Assembly: GCA_046327915.1 (NCBI GenBank)
Contig: JAXLXO010000011.1
Location: forward strand, 1 to 64,000
DNA length: 64,000 nt
Direction: 5' to 3'
From: VGTK01 sp046327915
GTDB taxonomy: Bacteria; Desulfobacterota; Binatia; UBA12015
In this document: in pieces, positions 44,456 to 53,377 of the stretch
How the letters are laid out: each line of letters starts with the position of its first letter
How positions within the stretch are numbered: the stretch's first letter is position 1
Made by a program: the position numbers and the translations under genes
The notes under the pieces: generated by a model
The model's input: the letters and a program-made list of their open reading frames with translations, nothing else
Told to the model about the DNA's origin: nothing
The model's database searches: none

Positions 44456-46528
44456 CTACGGTGCGGCGGGGGAGGACGCGCTCCGTGGCGCCTGCGCCGC
44501 GGATTCCGTCGTCGCCTTCGCGAGCGCCTTCTCGCGCGCGTCGAGCGCCTGATCCTTGAAGACCAGCACGGACGACGCGATCTCGGGATCGACGAGGCCG
44601 CGCTTCTCGGCGACGAGGTCGGCCGACATCGCCTTCGCGGCCGCAAGGCGCCGATGCGCGGCGTCGAGCTCGCGCCGCGCGCCGACGAGGTCGCCCTGGT
44701 CGCGGCGTTCGTCGGAGTTCGCAGCCATGACGTCCACCGCGGTGAGCGCCTCCGCGAGCAGATGCATGCGGCCGATGGTCGCGACGCGGCGTGCCGCGAC
44801 GGGATCGTTCGCGGCGCGCCGCGCCGCCTCGGCGAGGTGCTTGCCGCGCTGCTCGCGCAGCTTTCCGAAGTGGAGGGGCAGCGCATTGATGCGCGTGCGC
44901 ATGCCGAGCTGCGGATCGCGCGCCCACTCGTCGAGGTAGGCGGCCATCGGCTCGCCGGCGGGACCGTAGTAGGCGAGCGCGTACTCGCGCAGCAACGCGA
45001 ACGGGTCGGTCGACGCGTCGTAGAAGACCCGGCCCGCGAGCCACGCGTTGAGCGACGAGCGCCACCAGTAGCCGTCGGGGTAGAGCAGGGTGAGCAGCCC
45101 GTCGATGCGGTGCTTCAGGATGTACTCGCGATCCTCGAGCATCTGCACCGCGAGCGGTCCCATGAACCACGCGTGCTTGTAGTGGTCCGCGTAGTACTGG
45201 AACACGGTGATGCGTCCGTCGAACGCCGTGGCCCACGCTTCGAGACCCGTGATCCGCTTCGCGTAGGTGGGCGACGAGTAGCCGGCCATCGGAACGCGGT
45301 CCCAGTCCGCCCAGAACACGCGCAGGCGGGGATCGGGCTTCGCGGTCCGGGGCGGCGTCTCGGCGTACTGGTAGCCGCCGAGGGTCTCGATCACGAGATC
45401 GGGGCGCTCCTTCGCGAGGCGTGCCACGACGCCGTTGAGCAGATTGACCACGTTGTCGGTCGCGCCGTGCTTCGCGCACTCGCCGCACTCGCAGGCCGGC
45501 GCCATGGTGCCGCCGTCGAGGCCGGACAGCTCGAGGATGTCGAGGTCCGGGCGCGCCCTCACGAACGCGACCACGTTGTCGGTGAAGGCCTTCTGCGCGC
45601 CCGCGTTCGTCCAGCAGAACTGCGCGCCGTGGGCGGCGTGCGGCACGCGCTCGCCCTTGCGCAGCCCGAACCAGTCGGGGTGCGCGGCGAAGGTCGCGGG
45701 ATCGGACGGCAGGAAGAGATCGAAGTTGTGTCCCGGCGCCTGCAGGAGCATGCCGCGCTCCTTGGCGGCGTGCAGCGCGCGGGCGAGCGGATGGTCCGGC
45801 GGCAGCTCGATCGCCGCGCTTTCGAAGACGTTGTAGCGGCTCTTCATCGCCCAATCGATCTGCGCGGCGAGCTCGTCGGGCGTCGTCGCGAGATCGTCGG
45901 GGTTGCGCCGTCGCCATTCGAACCAGGCGAGGGTGCGGAAGCGCAGCGGCGACGCGACCGCCCAGCGTCCGACGGGCAGCGCCAGGTCGCGTGCGGACGG
46001 AATCACCTCGGGGTCCGTCGGATCGAGGCGCGGATGGGTGAAGCTGCAGCCGAGACGCTCGAGCAGGTCGTAGACCGCGTACACGAGTCCGCGCGGCTGG
46101 TCGCCTGCGATGACGATGCGCGGTGCGGCGTTGCCCGCGACGACCGCGATCGCATAGCCGTCGAAGCCCTTCGCCGCGGGCGGCAGCAGCTTCTGATCGG
46201 ATGCAGACAGATCCTTGCGCAGGCCGATCACGACGCGTGGTCCGGACGGCGACTTCGCATCGGCGATCGGGAGCGTCGCGCCGCTGATGCGTCCTGCGTA
46301 CGTCGCGAGCTCGCCAGCGGCGAAGCGTGCCTCGACGCCCGACGAGCGCAGCTCGATGCGGAACGGCGTCGTGCCCTCGCGCGCGAGCTCGACCCGGGGC
46401 GCGGCCGACGGTGCAGTCCCCGGCGCTTGCGCGTCACGGCGCGCGGCACCGGCGTACGGCGCGAGCAGCAGGAGCGCCGTGAACATGGCCAGCGTGACGC
46501 GAGCGGCGCGATGAGCGAGCGGCTGCAT
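44456..46528 (-). CDS. DUF4838 secreted protein, glycoside-hydrolase-like
   Basis: A 690-residue exported protein. The signal peptide (about residues 1-29) is followed by a small alpha-glucuronidase-N-like domain (RIELRSSG, VIGLRKDLS) and a long DUF4838 TIM-barrel-like region. Repeated Trp/Tyr-rich motifs (LAWFEWRRRNPDD, PGHNFDLFLP, FWADWDRVP) and CECGECAKHG are seen. DUF4838 proteins resemble GH20/GH67 enzymes, so a polysaccharide-related role is plausible. The C-terminal 120 residues are helical and Ala/Arg-rich. It runs convergently to protein B. Confidence 0.8.
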   Translation of the reverse strand: MQPLAHRAARVTLAMFTALLLLAPYAGAARRDAQAPGTAPSAAPRVELAREGTTPFRIELRSSGVEARFAAGELATYAGRISGATLPIADAKSPSGPRVVIGLRKDLSASDQKLLPPAAKGFDGYAIAVVAGNAAPRIVIAGDQPRGLVYAVYDLLERLGCSFTHPRLDPTDPEVIPSARDLALPVGRWAVASPLRFRTLAWFEWRRRNPDDLATTPDELAAQIDWAMKSRYNVFESAAIELPPDHPLARALHAAKERGMLLQAPGHNFDLFLPSDPATFAAHPDWFGLRKGERVPHAAHGAQFCWTNAGAQKAFTDNVVAFVRARPDLDILELSGLDGGTMAPACECGECAKHGATDNVVNLLNGVVARLAKERPDLVIETLGGYQYAETPPRTAKPDPRLRVFWADWDRVPMAGYSSPTYAKRITGLEAWATAFDGRITVFQYYADHYKHAWFMGPLAVQMLEDREYILKHRIDGLLTLLYPDGYWWRSSLNAWLAGRVFYDASTDPFALLREYALAYYGPAGEPMAAYLDEWARDPQLGMRTRINALPLHFGKLREQRGKHLAEAARRAANDPVAARRVATIGRMHLLAEALTAVDVMAANSDERRDQGDLVGARRELDAAHRRLAAAKAMSADLVAEKRGLVDPEIASSVLVFKDQALDAREKALAKATTESAAQAPRSASSPAAP

Positions 46529-46685
46529 GGTGGGAATGGCGCGTGACGAAGGGTGAGCGATGAAGACGCGGGCGGGAGTGCGGTGCAGGCGTGCCGCGAT
46601 CCTCTAGCGATCGACGACGTGCCGCGCGAGGAGGGCTCCCCTGCGTCACGAGCAGCGTCGCGGCCGTCGCTCGCCGAAGCGGGGG

Positions 46686-49250
46686 CTAGCGGATGCGCAC
46701 GAGACAGCGAAACGGCGCGTTCGCGGCAGCGGACTCCAGGGCCGTCGCGACGATCGGGTCTCCCTTCGCGGTGCTGGTCGCCACCGTGCCCGCCGTCGTC
46801 GTCGACGGCGTGAGCGGCGCTCCGCGCTCGACGCCGCCCGCCGCGCTCGCGACGCACGGTCCGACGCCCGACGTCTGGATCTTCGCGACGTCGCCGCGAC
46901 CGGTGTCCGCGAGCGCTACACCCACCGCGCGCTCGGGCGCGCCGGTCGCCGTTCTCGCGACGGCGCGGTCCATCGCCTCCGACACCGACACCAGCTGTCC
47001 GCGCGTCAGCGTCTCGCTCGCGACCAGCCGCACGATCGTCGCCTGGTCGTCGGTCGCGGCGAGCCCCTTCAGCCCCGACACGTCGCCGTAGCTCCAGTCC
47101 CAGTGCGCGAGCGGTGTGGTCACGCCGCCGGCGTCACCGATGACGGTCACGTCGGCGATCGCGCCCGTGCAGCGCGGCGTGCCGGCGCAGGCGCCGTCCG
47201 GGCAGTCCGCCCTCGTGCTGCACGGTCGGCCGGCGCCGGTGCCGCCGCGGCACGTGCTCCTGCACGCCGCGTCGTCCGGGCACGCCGAGCCGTTGTTGCT
47301 CGCGCCGCCGACGCCACCCGTGCACGAGCGCGCCAGCGGCGGGAACGCGAACCCGGTGTCGAAGCCCTGCAGCTCGACGCCGGAGACCAGCCAGTTGCCG
47401 ATCGACGGGCCGTCGGTCCGGTTCACGCCGACGCCGGACGTCGCGAAGTCGAACGCGGTCGCGCCCGTGCCGTTGTAGAAGAGGACGCCCTCGACGAGGC
47501 CGTTGGTCCACGTCAAGTAGTCGCACGTGCCGCCCGGGCAGTCGGCGTCGGCGGTGCACGGTGCGCCGTACGCGGGCGTCGACGCCGCCGTGCAGCGCTT
47601 CGAGTCCGTCGCGCGCAGGAACGCGACATCGGCGCCCAGCTGCGACTGCAGCAGCGAGCCGCCGCCGACCACGAAGTGATTGGAGCTTCCCGCGCGGAAG
47701 TCCGCGTGCGCCGCGCACGTACCGCCGGGGCATCCGATCTTCGCGTCGGCGCCGGCGCCGAACACGCACACCCGCTCCGCACGCGCGCCGCCCGCGCAGC
47801 GTCCGCGCTGGTCGCCGAGTCCGATCACCGCGCCGCGTCCGTGCCACGCGCCGCGCACGCCGAGGTACTGGTTGCCGGCGTTCTGGACGATGAACTTCGC
47901 CCCGACGTTGCCGTCGCAGAACGCGTTCTGCACGATGAAGTTGAAGCCCGAGCCGACCTCGGGAAGGACGCAGTAGAGGCTCGTGCCGCCGCGGAAGCCG
48001 CGCGCGACGACGCCCGCGTTCGAGATCAGCAGGTCGCTGTTTCCCGACCAGCCCGGCTCGCCGGGATTGCCGTAGCCGCCGCCGGTCGAGTCGGAGACGG
48101 CGTTGAGGCCTTTGGCGTGGATGCCCGCCTTCCAGCCGTAGCCGACGGAGCGATCGACGGCGGTCTCGGAGCCGACGACGATGCCCTCGTCGACCGTGGC
48201 CGTGAGGCACGGCGACGACGCCATCGAGCAGACCACGTTGCCGCCCCCCGGCGCCGCGAGCGTCGAGCCGAAGAGGGCCCCGAACTGCGCCGTCGGCAGG
48301 CTGTTGCCGGCGTTGCTCGTGTCGCGCACGAGACCGCCCGACCCGACCGCGATGCTGGCGTTGCCGCGGCGGTGGTCGTACACGGTCACGCCTTCCACGC
48401 GCGGCACCAGAGCCTTGTCCCACGCGATGACGTCGATGCGGCCCGGGCCCGACGCGCCCCAGCTCGTGGAGGAGGGCACCGCGATGCACGAGCCGCCGCG
48501 CGACTTGCAGTCGCCGGCACGCGCCTCGCACGACGCCGCGGTGCCGCCGCACTCCGCGTCCGTCAAGCATGCGAGCCCGGCGCGGGGGCCGGCGGCGGCG
48601 CTGCACGCGTTGAAGCAGCCCTCGCCGGGCACCGACGTTCCGCCGCCGTCGCACCAGCCCCAGCGCTTGCCGGCGCCGCCCATGGCGAGCGCGTCGCCGG
48701 AGCCGCCGTTCACCCAGATGCCGCAGCCGACGATCGACTGACGCGAGGTTCCGGCCGATGCGCCGAACACGGCGTAGGTGGCGGACGCGTCGGGTGCGAA
48801 GGCATCGGTGGCCGAACCGTCGGTGGTGCAGTGGCCGTGGCGGCACTGGGCGTCGGTGGTGCACGCGGCACCCGGTGTGTCGCTCGCGTCGTCGCAGGCG
48901 CGCCGCGCGAGCACGAAGCCGGCGGTTGCGTCCTCGCACGTGATGGTCGTGTCGGACGCCACGTCCGCGACCGACTTCCCGGCTCCCGGCGAGCCGAGCA
49001 GGATCCTGCAGCCCGACGGCACGAACAGCGTGCGTCCCGCGGCGGCACCACCGGCCTCGATCAATTCACGGAGCCGCGGGGTGTCGTCGGTCGCCGCGCT
49101 GCAGTCGAGGCGATCGGCGGCGCTGACGTGCCCCGCGGAGACCGGCGCGTCCGCGGCGAGCGCGTGCGCGTCGGAAAGGATGGCGAGTGCAGCGAGAGCG
49201 AGGAGGACGGGCGCGAGGACGTGCCTCTGCGCGAAGCGGAGCGCGAGCAA
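46686..49250 (-). CDS. Secreted parallel beta-helix protein with a phage-like C-terminal module
   Basis: An 854-residue protein started at TTG 49250, which has AGGAG at the right distance and gives a signal peptide ending AHALA. The main part carries Gly/Asn-rich strands (NAFCDGNVGAKFIVQNAG) of a pectate-lyase-type beta-helix, with inserted Cys-rich loops (CTTDAQCRHGHC, CTADADCPGGTC). The last 110 residues (ETLTRGQLVSVSE, AVGVALADTG, KGDPIVATALE) resemble DUF2190/phage decoration-type domains. Possibly an extracellular fibre. A longer start at GTG 49295 would overlap the CoA-transferase. Confidence 0.7.
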   Translation of the reverse strand: MLALRFAQRHVLAPVLLALAALAILSDAHALAADAPVSAGHVSAADRLDCSAATDDTPRLRELIEAGGAAAGRTLFVPSGCRILLGSPGAGKSVADVASDTTITCEDATAGFVLARRACDDASDTPGAACTTDAQCRHGHCTTDGSATDAFAPDASATYAVFGASAGTSRQSIVGCGIWVNGGSGDALAMGGAGKRWGWCDGGGTSVPGEGCFNACSAAAGPRAGLACLTDAECGGTAASCEARAGDCKSRGGSCIAVPSSTSWGASGPGRIDVIAWDKALVPRVEGVTVYDHRRGNASIAVGSGGLVRDTSNAGNSLPTAQFGALFGSTLAAPGGGNVVCSMASSPCLTATVDEGIVVGSETAVDRSVGYGWKAGIHAKGLNAVSDSTGGGYGNPGEPGWSGNSDLLISNAGVVARGFRGGTSLYCVLPEVGSGFNFIVQNAFCDGNVGAKFIVQNAGNQYLGVRGAWHGRGAVIGLGDQRGRCAGGARAERVCVFGAGADAKIGCPGGTCAAHADFRAGSSNHFVVGGGSLLQSQLGADVAFLRATDSKRCTAASTPAYGAPCTADADCPGGTCDYLTWTNGLVEGVLFYNGTGATAFDFATSGVGVNRTDGPSIGNWLVSGVELQGFDTGFAFPPLARSCTGGVGGASNNGSACPDDAACRSTCRGGTGAGRPCSTRADCPDGACAGTPRCTGAIADVTVIGDAGGVTTPLAHWDWSYGDVSGLKGLAATDDQATIVRLVASETLTRGQLVSVSEAMDRAVARTATGAPERAVGVALADTGRGDVAKIQTSGVGPCVASAAGGVERGAPLTPSTTTAGTVATSTAKGDPIVATALESAAANAPFRCLVRIR

Positions 49251-49279
49251 TCGTTTCTCCTGCGAGGGAAGTGACGGAA

Positions 49280-50674
49280 TCAGGAAGCGCTCCACGTGGC
49301 ACGGTCGCTGCCCAGCGGACCGGGCTCGCGACCGCGCACGACGGCGAGCCCGGCGATGGCTCCCGGCTGCCGCACGCGCCGCAGCGGCCCCCAGTGCGTC
49401 GGGACCTCCTCGAGCCACGGCTCGACGTCGGCCGGTGTCGGCTGCGGCGTGCGCGGATCGGTGCTCTCGCCGAGCGACAGCAGCAGTGCCGCGGTGCGCG
49501 CGAGCGAGGCGCGCACCGTGGTGGCGCGGCCGGCGAGACGCTCGACGAGCGCGCGACAGACCGCGGCGGCGAGCAGATATCCGGTGCCGTGATCGAGCGC
49601 CTGCGCCGGCAGCGGATGCGGCCGCTCGCTGCCGTAGACCTCCTGCCCGCGCGCCGCGATGCCGCAGCTCATCTGCACGAGGCTGTCGAAGCCGCGGCGG
49701 CCGCACCACGGACCGCTCCAGCCGTACGCGTCGAGCAGTGCCACGACGAGTCCCGGACGGCGCGCGCGCAGCGACGCCTCGTCGAGGCCGAGCCGGTCGA
49801 GCGCGCCGCCGCGGTAGCCCGCGATCAGCACGTCCGTGTCGCGCAGCAGTGCATCGAGCGTCGCGCGGCCTTCCGCGGAGCGCAGGTCGAGAAACGCGCG
49901 CCGCTTGCCGGCCGTGGTCTCGGGCAGCAGCGCCGGAACCTCCGCGAAGCCCGGCGGATCGACGCGCAGCACGTCCGCGCCCCAGCCGGCGAGGAAGCCG
50001 GTGCAGATCGGACCCGCGATGACGCGCGTCAAGTCGAGCACGCGCACGCCGCCGAGCGGCAGCGGCGCGGGTGCGGGATTCCAGGACGGTGCATCGCCGG
50101 TGCTTCGCGCGAGCAGCGGCTCCGCCGCGACCGCGCGTCCCTGCGGGTGCGCGCGCCACGCGTCGAGATCGCGCATCGCGGCGGCGCACCCGCCGGCGTC
50201 GACGACGTCCTGCTCGAGCGCATCGCGGTCGCGCCGCGCGACGGCCGCCGCGACCGCCTCGCGCTCGGGCGGTGTGCCGAGCACGCGCAGCACGGCGTCG
50301 CGGTGGTGCGAGTAGTTCGTGTGCAGCCGGATCCAGCCGTCGCGCGCCGGATAGTCGCCGGCGATCGGATCCCACAGCGGCGGCATCTCCCAGCCGGACG
50401 GCGTCGTGTAGAGCTCGCGCCGGAAGGCGAGCGCCGCGTGCGCGCGGTCCACGTGCACGTCCCGCGGCGTCTCGCCGGTCCGCGCCGCGTGCAGCTCGGC
50501 CGCGGCGAGCGTCGCCAGTGCGACCGACGCACCGGCGAGCGTCGTCACCGCGAACGCAGACGGCAGCACGTCCTGCGGTCCGGACAGCGCGAGTGGCGGA
50601 CGCGCGGCGTCGGCGCCGCCCGCATCGCGCCACAGCCGCGCGATCAGCGCGTGATCGTTCCCGTCGTCCCGCAC
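49280..50674 (-). CDS. CaiB/BaiF-like CoA-transferase, long form
   Basis: A 464-residue protein. The C-terminal two-thirds carry the CaiB features (GGVRVLDLTRVIAGP, ADVLRVDPPG, RGFDSLVQMSCG), while the N-terminal 190 residues resemble a second, rearranged copy of the small domain (WIRLHTNYSHHRD). Such circularly arranged family members are known in the CaiB/BaiF family. The substrate is not known. It lies 13 bases after the nitroreductase gene on the same strand, probably as one unit. Confidence 0.82.
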   Translation of the reverse strand: MRDDGNDHALIARLWRDAGGADAARPPLALSGPQDVLPSAFAVTTLAGASVALATLAAAELHAARTGETPRDVHVDRAHAALAFRRELYTTPSGWEMPPLWDPIAGDYPARDGWIRLHTNYSHHRDAVLRVLGTPPEREAVAAAVARRDRDALEQDVVDAGGCAAAMRDLDAWRAHPQGRAVAAEPLLARSTGDAPSWNPAPAPLPLGGVRVLDLTRVIAGPICTGFLAGWGADVLRVDPPGFAEVPALLPETTAGKRRAFLDLRSAEGRATLDALLRDTDVLIAGYRGGALDRLGLDEASLRARRPGLVVALLDAYGWSGPWCGRRGFDSLVQMSCGIAARGQEVYGSERPHPLPAQALDHGTGYLLAAAVCRALVERLAGRATTVRASLARTAALLLSLGESTDPRTPQPTPADVEPWLEEVPTHWGPLRRVRQPGAIAGLAVVRGREPGPLGSDRATWSAS

Positions 50675-50687
50675 GTCGTCGTCGTGC

Positions 50688-51320
50688 TCAGCGGAACGCG
50701 GGCTCGCCCCACGCGTCGCCGAAGCAGATCTCCGACAGCGGGCGGCGCGCGAGCTTCTTCGGGAACGGCTCCACGGGATAGCCGAGCGGCACCAGCGCCG
50801 CGGTGAGCACGTCGGCGGGGATGTCGAGCAGCTCCTTCACCTGCGGCTCGACCGCGCACAGCAGCGTGGTGAGCGCGGTGCCGAGCCCTTCCGCGCGGGC
50901 GGCGAGGAGCACGTTCTGCAGAGACGGGTAGATCGACGCACCGCCGACCACCGTCAGCCGGTCGAGGTGGCGGTCGGTCGCGAGAAGGTCGCCGAGGTGC
51001 GCGCACACGACGAGCAGGACCGGCACCTCGTCGAGGTGGCGCGCCATGTGGTCGGCGGCCGCGACCAGTTTCGGCAGCGGCGCGCCCGGGCGCGCACCGG
51101 CCCGCGCGACGTACTGCTCCCAAAGCGGAACGTACAGGTCGCGCAGCGCCCTCTTCCTGACCGCGTCGCGCACGGCGAGAAAGCGCACGCCCTGCCGGTT
51201 GCCGCCCGTCGGCGCCCAGCGCGCGGCGTCGAGCACGCGCGCGAGCACGTCGTCGGGCACCGGGTCCGGCCGGTAATGGCGGCACGCGCCCGTGGTCTGG
51301 ATCACCTCGCGGAAGTCCAT
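50688..51320 (-). CDS. Nitroreductase family FMN oxidoreductase
   Basis: A 210-residue nitroreductase-fold protein: RHYRPDPVPDD, APTGGNRQ (FMN phosphate binding) and LGTALTTLL with the GYP end of the family. It reduces nitro groups, enones or flavins using NAD(P)H; the substrate cannot be said. ATG 51320 follows GGAGGGGAG. Located upstream of the CaiB gene, as a two-gene unit. Confidence 0.86.
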   Translation of the reverse strand: MDFREVIQTTGACRHYRPDPVPDDVLARVLDAARWAPTGGNRQGVRFLAVRDAVRKRALRDLYVPLWEQYVARAGARPGAPLPKLVAAADHMARHLDEVPVLLVVCAHLGDLLATDRHLDRLTVVGGASIYPSLQNVLLAARAEGLGTALTTLLCAVEPQVKELLDIPADVLTAALVPLGYPVEPFPKKLARRPLSEICFGDAWGEPAFR

Positions 51321-51379
51321 CTCCCCTCCAGCGGCCGCGCGGCGGCCGTTCTGCTCCGCGTTCCGCAGACTGCGCGGGA

Positions 51380-51694
51380 TCAGCCGGTGACGTAGCCGTC
51401 GGTGTTGCCGGTACCGGAGTACGACGGCTGCGGCAGGTCGTCGCCGAACATCATCTTCACCTGGTTCAGCTCGTCGAGGCTCCGTCCGACGTCGCTCAGG
51501 ATGGCGATCAGCGACTGCACCTCGTTGCGCGCCCACTGGATCTCCTGCGTCTGGACGCGGTCGAGCGCCTGACGGATGCGGCGCACCTGCTCGGCGACCG
51601 CGAAGACGCCGCCGAAGCCGCTCTCGGACATCCGGTACTCGAGGTCGTTCGCGAAGCGAACGAGGTTGTCCATCCTGCTCATCAAGTCGTTCAT
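51380..51694 (-). CDS. Small helical protein of unknown function
   Basis: A 104-residue protein starting MNDLMSRMDNLVRFAN. Residues up to about 85 are predicted almost all helix with heptad-like hydrophobic spacing; the tail is Gly/Ser/Tyr-rich (PSYSGTGNTDGYVTG). No Cys and no membrane segment. I recognise no family. ATG 51694 is chosen because longer frames add Arg/Pro-rich shadow sequence. It lies 60 bases before the nitroreductase gene. Confidence 0.6.
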   Translation of the reverse strand: MNDLMSRMDNLVRFANDLEYRMSESGFGGVFAVAEQVRRIRQALDRVQTQEIQWARNEVQSLIAILSDVGRSLDELNQVKMMFGDDLPQPSYSGTGNTDGYVTG

Positions 51695-51893
51695 GGCGTG
51701 CGCTCTCCGTGTGCCGGAAGGGTGGTTGGTGGGGCATCCTCCCCACCCGAAGGGGGACAAGTCAACGGGCCGTTCCGCGGGCCTCCCGCTCGCGGAGAGG
51801 TCGTCAAGCAGCACGGCGCGCGCGCGGCTCTCGGAGGCCGGGCGGCGGCGTGCTAACGGCACGGGGCGCCGGTCCGACCGGCCCGTGTCCGCG

Positions 51894-53291
51894 ATGTCCT
51901 CCTCCACCGTCACGCGCCGCCAGATCTGGACGCTCGCCGCGGCCTGCTTCTCGCAGTTCATGATCCAGCTCGACGTGACGATCGTGAACGTGACGCTGCC
52001 GTCGATCCAGCACGCGCTCGCGGTCGGGCCCGGACGCCTGGTCTGGATCGTCGACGCCTACGTGCTGCCGCTCGCGTCGCTGATCCTGGTCGGCGGCACG
52101 CTCGGCGACCGGCTCGGCCGGAAGCGCGTCTTCCTCGCCGGCTTCGTCGCGTTCACCATCTTCTCCGCGGGCTGCGCACTGGCGCCCGACGACGACACGC
52201 TGATCGTGTTCCGTGCGCTGCAGGGCGTCGGCGCGGCGCTGATGGCGCCGTCGTCGCTGTCGATCCTGACGCATGCGTTCCCGCCGCTCTCGCGGCCGTG
52301 GGCGATCGGCATGTGGTCGATGATCTCGGGCCTCGGCTTCGGCATGGGGCCGGTGCTCGCGGGGCTGCTGCTGCGGCTCGCGGGCTGGTCGGCGATCTTC
52401 TGGGTGAACGTGCCGATCGGGCTCGCGGGAGCGATCGTGACGGCGCGCTTCGTCGGCGAGTCGCGCAATCCGCACGCGCACCGCCTCGACCTGCCGGGCG
52501 CGGTGCTGGTGTCGGGTGCGCTCTTCTGCTTGACGTTCGCGCTGGTACGGCTCGGCCACCACGCGTCCGAAGGCGGCGCGGTGGCGCCGTTCGTCGCGGC
52601 CGCGCTGGTGCTCGGCGCGGCCTTCCTCGTGCGCGAGGCGACCACCGACGCGCCGATGCTGCCGCTGCACTTCTTCCGCCACGCGGCGTTCCGCACCGCG
52701 AACCTCGACTTCGCGCTCGCCTACGCGGCGCTCGCGGCGACGCTGTTCTTCGTCTCGCTCTACTTCCAGAACGTGCGCGGCTGGGGCCCGCTGCAGACCG
52801 GCGTGTCGTGGCTCACGATGAACGTGCCGTTCCTCGTGGTCGCGTCGCGCGCCGGCCGGCTGCAGGAGCGCTTCGGTGCGCGGCGCGTGTCGGTCGCGGG
52901 GCTCGCGGCGGGCGGCGCCGGCATCCTGCTGTTCGCGCTGCTCGGCACCGACTCGTCGTACCTGCAGGCCGTCCCTGCCTACGCGCTCTTCGGTGCGGGC
53001 TACGGTGCCGCGGTGCCGGCGATCTCCGCGGTCGCGATGGGAGCCCTCGAGGTGCACCACGCGGGCGTCGCGTCGGGGGTGCTCAACGCGGCCCGTCAGG
53101 TGGGTGCGGCGGTCGGGCTGCCGGCGCTGAGCGCGCTCGGCGCGGTGGCGGCCGGCGCCGCGGGCTGGGGCGACGCCGCGTCGTTCGTGGCCGCGATGCG
53201 CGTGGCGCTGCTCGCGGCCGGATCGCTGGTGGTCCTCGCGGCGCTGCTGACCGCCCTCGCGCAGCCCGCGGATCACGCCCGCGACGCTTGA
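51894..53291 (+). CDS. MFS drug exporter, DHA2/EmrB-type
   Basis: A 465-residue protein with about 14 membrane helices. The first helix carries LDVTIVNVTLPSIQ and the loop GDRLGRKR is the MFS motif A. The RALQGVGAALMAPSSL motif B and GPVLAGLL motif C are typical of drug:H+ antiporters. Substrate unknown. ATG 51894 excludes an Arg-rich upstream frame. Divergent from the small helical protein. Confidence 0.88.
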   Translation: MSSSTVTRRQIWTLAAACFSQFMIQLDVTIVNVTLPSIQHALAVGPGRLVWIVDAYVLPLASLILVGGTLGDRLGRKRVFLAGFVAFTIFSAGCALAPDDDTLIVFRALQGVGAALMAPSSLSILTHAFPPLSRPWAIGMWSMISGLGFGMGPVLAGLLLRLAGWSAIFWVNVPIGLAGAIVTARFVGESRNPHAHRLDLPGAVLVSGALFCLTFALVRLGHHASEGGAVAPFVAAALVLGAAFLVREATTDAPMLPLHFFRHAAFRTANLDFALAYAALAATLFFVSLYFQNVRGWGPLQTGVSWLTMNVPFLVVASRAGRLQERFGARRVSVAGLAAGGAGILLFALLGTDSSYLQAVPAYALFGAGYGAAVPAISAVAMGALEVHHAGVASGVLNAARQVGAAVGLPALSALGAVAAGAAGWGDAASFVAAMRVALLAAGSLVVLAALLTALAQPADHARDA

Positions 53292-53377
53292 CGAGGTTCC
53301 TGCCCCGCGCGCGTGACGCGTCGCGACGGAAATTCCGTGTCTTGCGGCACGCGCCGGGGACCGGATAGTCCGCCCGG

